A DNA stretch of 64,000 nt, taken from NCBI RefSeq assembly GCF_030272615.1, contig NC_081408.1:62306614-62370613 (forward strand), in the 5' to 3' direction. Under the pieces are notes generated by a model, which was not told where the DNA came from, ran no database searches, and was given only the letters and a program-made list of their open reading frames with translations. This document shows positions 62,056 to 64,000 of the stretch, one piece after another. Origin of the DNA: Cryptomeria japonica. Taxonomy: Eukaryota > Streptophyta > Pinopsida > Cupressales > Cupressaceae. Position 1 is the first letter of the stretch. Each line of letters begins with the position of its first letter. The translations under genes and the position numbers were made by a program.

Positions 62056-62422
62056 ACAGTTGATAATTGTCATCAACCGACAGAATTAAATGGACAAATC
62101 TTTTATTCTTGTATTTGATGGGGAAGCTACTTCTTAGGGGGAGTAGTTGGTATATTGAATTGGTTGGTATTTTGTATGAACTTGACTTTTGTGACTTTGG
62201 CATTTGATGTCAAAGGGGGAGAGATATCTATGGAAAAACACATTATCCTTTTTGGTGAAAGATTTCAGGGGAGAAATTTTGGAAATCACATTTAAGAAGA
62301 AATTGGTATTGTTACTCCCAAGGGGAGGAATGGAGATTGTCGGTTTTTGTATTTGGCATTTCTATTTTGGCACTTTGATGGTTTTTCCATCTTATGTTGC
62401 CATCAATGCTAAAGGGGGAGAT
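62056..62422 (+). other. F 3' untranslated region with two polypurine tracts
   Basis: Contains AGGGGGAGTAG (about 62137), AAAGGGGGAG (62212-62221) and the LTR-adjacent AAAGGGGGAGAT (62411-62422), about 200 bp apart. It is the intact reference for the tails of A, B and C, and shows where B and C inserted in their hosts. Confidence 0.8.
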
Positions 62423-63485
62423 TGTTGGTATTTTAGTATGGTTTTGTCATTGATGTCAACACTTACTGAATACACCTACTTTGGAGATCCAGCAACATTC
62501 ACCGGCAAATAGTAAACTGTGCGACAGTTACTAGTATATGGTTCACCGGCAGGATATATTGTTCACCAGTACCTAGAATGACATGGAAGATACTTCGTAA
62601 TGTCGAACACATCATGTGGACACTTTATTTTGAAGTAATAATCATTGGTATATTCATATTTGCATATTTGCTTTTACCAGCAAATAGGTCTAGGTTATCT
62701 AGGGTTACATCGGTAGGTTTATCTTTTCCAGATCAGCATGGCACTCTATGGAGATGATTTATTATTGTTGTAAATGCATTAAGATGACATGTTTAATTGG
62801 TTATTGCATTATATATTATATTATTTGTAAAATGTTTGGATTGTAATATCTTGTAGAGCTGACCTACTAAAAGTGGTCTTAGGGTATGGTATAAATGTAA
62901 GACCTTATTTGTAAGATCAAGTGTGGAATGCAAAAAAGAATTGAGTGAAGGTATATGTGAGATCAAGCAGAGGTATACATGAAGACATCATTTGAAGTTG
63001 AAGTTAGGTTTTTGTAGAAGCATATCAACATTACAACGGTACTGAATCCAGCATATGAAGATGCTATTTTTTGTAGTACATTCTTATGGGATTTAACCAT
63101 CCAATTGTAGTCAGTGTGACTTCCATTTGTGATAGAGCAGTGAGCTCTAGGTTGTTGGCCTTTCTGCATGTGCAGACCCCTCTTGTACACTTACTATCTA
63201 TAGTAGTATCATCTGATTGTGGGTAAGCTTTCCCACCATGGTTTTTCCCCTTACAAGGTTTCCACATACAAATATTGGTGTCATGTGTTGTGGATGACTT
63301 TATGTTTATATTTTATGCATTAATCCTTGCCAGTATAGCAATTTATTGTTAACACTGTCTACCAACATACTTAACTGGTTTACCGGTATTAAGCATTAAG
63401 TTGGTTAATAAGTTTTTGGTTTGAATTTATTAGACAACTGATTCACCCCCCGCCCCCCCCTCTTAGTTGTCTCTGAGACCTAACA
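62423..63485 (+). repeat. F 3' LTR
   Basis: 1,063 bp, TGTTGGTATTTTAG to AGACCTAACA. Palindrome TCTGCATGTGCAGA at 63162-63175 and hairpin at 63433-63472. Confidence 0.92.
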
Positions 63486-63494
63486 TAACTACCT

Positions 63495-64000
63495 TGTATA
63501 ATTTCAGAATATTAATTGTTACAAGTCTCAAAAATTTGTATCTTCACTAACACAAAGGCAAAGAGATCCAATGAGATGCAACCTCTTATTTTAGCAATCT
63601 ACAAAAATATGAAAACATCTTACCCCATTAAATTTCTTATTGTTCTTCTTTTTTTGAAGAAAATTTTTATTTCTAAAGTTATGTAAGAAATCTCCAAAAA
63701 TATTATCCTCATAAATACAAAGGCAAAGAGATCCAATGAGATGCAAACACTTTTTTGAGCAATCTACCAAATTTTGGAAATACCTTATCACATTAATTTT
63801 CTTTTTTTTTTCTTCATTTTTTGAAGCACATATTTATCTCCATAGTTCTGTAAGAAATTTTCAGAAATCTTATTTCCACAAAGACAAAACCAAAGGGACC
63901 CAGTGGGATACAAACAGTTTTACAAATCTCCAAAAATCAAGAAACATCTTAGCCCATTAATTTTCTTAATTTTCTTCTTTTTCTTCTTTTTCTAAAGCAA
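63495..64000. repeat. Tandem repeat, period about 166 bp, open at the right edge
   Basis: The phrase ACAAAGGCAAAGAGATCCAA starts at 63552 and 63717, and a diverged form (ACAAAACCAAAGGGACCC) starts at 63884. The spacings are 165 and 167 bp. Between them recur TGTAAGAAAT, CTCCAAAAAT and CCCATTAAnTTTCTT. At least three units are visible, the third more diverged, and the array continues beyond the window. There is no coding potential. Confidence 0.82.

Larger units (their letters stand above)
56822..63485 (+). mobile_element. F: free-standing copia element of the A/B/C family
   Basis: LTRs are 56822-57853 and 62423-63485, with a perfect TSD TAACT (56817-56821 and 63486-63490). The left terminus reads TATTGG in place of TGTTGG. 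Primer binding site TGGTATCAGAG is at 57856-57866 and polypurine tract AAAGGGGGAGAT at 62411-62422. Length 6.66 kb, not nested. It is the only copy of the four that keeps two catalytic aspartates in the canonical FVDD RT motif, but its polyprotein still has stops. Confidence 0.94.

Overview
The window looks like repeat-dominated nuclear DNA from a seed plant with a large genome. A gymnosperm is plausible from the repeat style and the P450 type, but this is an inference I could not test. It holds LTR retrotransposons and their wreckage, one disrupted cytochrome P450 gene, a probable SINE and a short tandem array. I see no rRNA gene, functional tRNA gene, CRISPR array or bacterial-type operon. 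No protein-coding locus has an intact reading frame.

Layout. 1-1253 is the gag/primer-binding-site/LTR end of a minus-strand element. 1254 to about 7.1 kb is a truncated minus-strand Ty3/gypsy element (gag, protease, RT, RNase H). A 2.46-kb non-autonomous element (N1, 1536-3994) splits its RT/RNase H junction. 7390-14653 is a plus-strand orphan gene of about 1,150 codons with no recognised function, inside an LTR element whose 3' LTR is 14855-15635. A 3.8-kb LTR-like element (D1, 9939-13723) splits that gene. 15680-23647 is a solo LTR (G) carrying a complete 6.8-kb copia element (H, 16394-23190).

25913-51016 is a nested stack of one 6.7-kb copia family. Element A contains B, B contains C in reverse orientation, and the left LTR of C contains a 4.2-kb LTR-like element (D2). 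A also carries a solo LTR (E) in its integrase region. Nearly every layer is marked by a 5-bp target-site duplication (TSD). With insertions removed, A, B and C shrink to about 6.71, 6.70 and 6.72 kb, matching the free-standing fourth copy F (56822-63485, 6.66 kb).

52027-53947 is a two-exon P450 pseudogene on the minus strand, with a tRNA-derived SINE-like sequence just downstream. 63,500-64,000 is a tandem repeat with a period near 166 bp that runs off the window.

How it fits together. Unrelated-looking LTR families share small terminal modules: a tRNA-iMet-type primer binding site, a duplicated AAAGGGGGAG polypurine tract, and a hairpin near the LTR 3' end. The stem of that hairpin differs between families but stays paired. 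This suggests mobilisation by shared machinery. Many disabling mutations are TAG stops where a sister copy has CAG or TGG, which fits long-term cytosine methylation and deamination.
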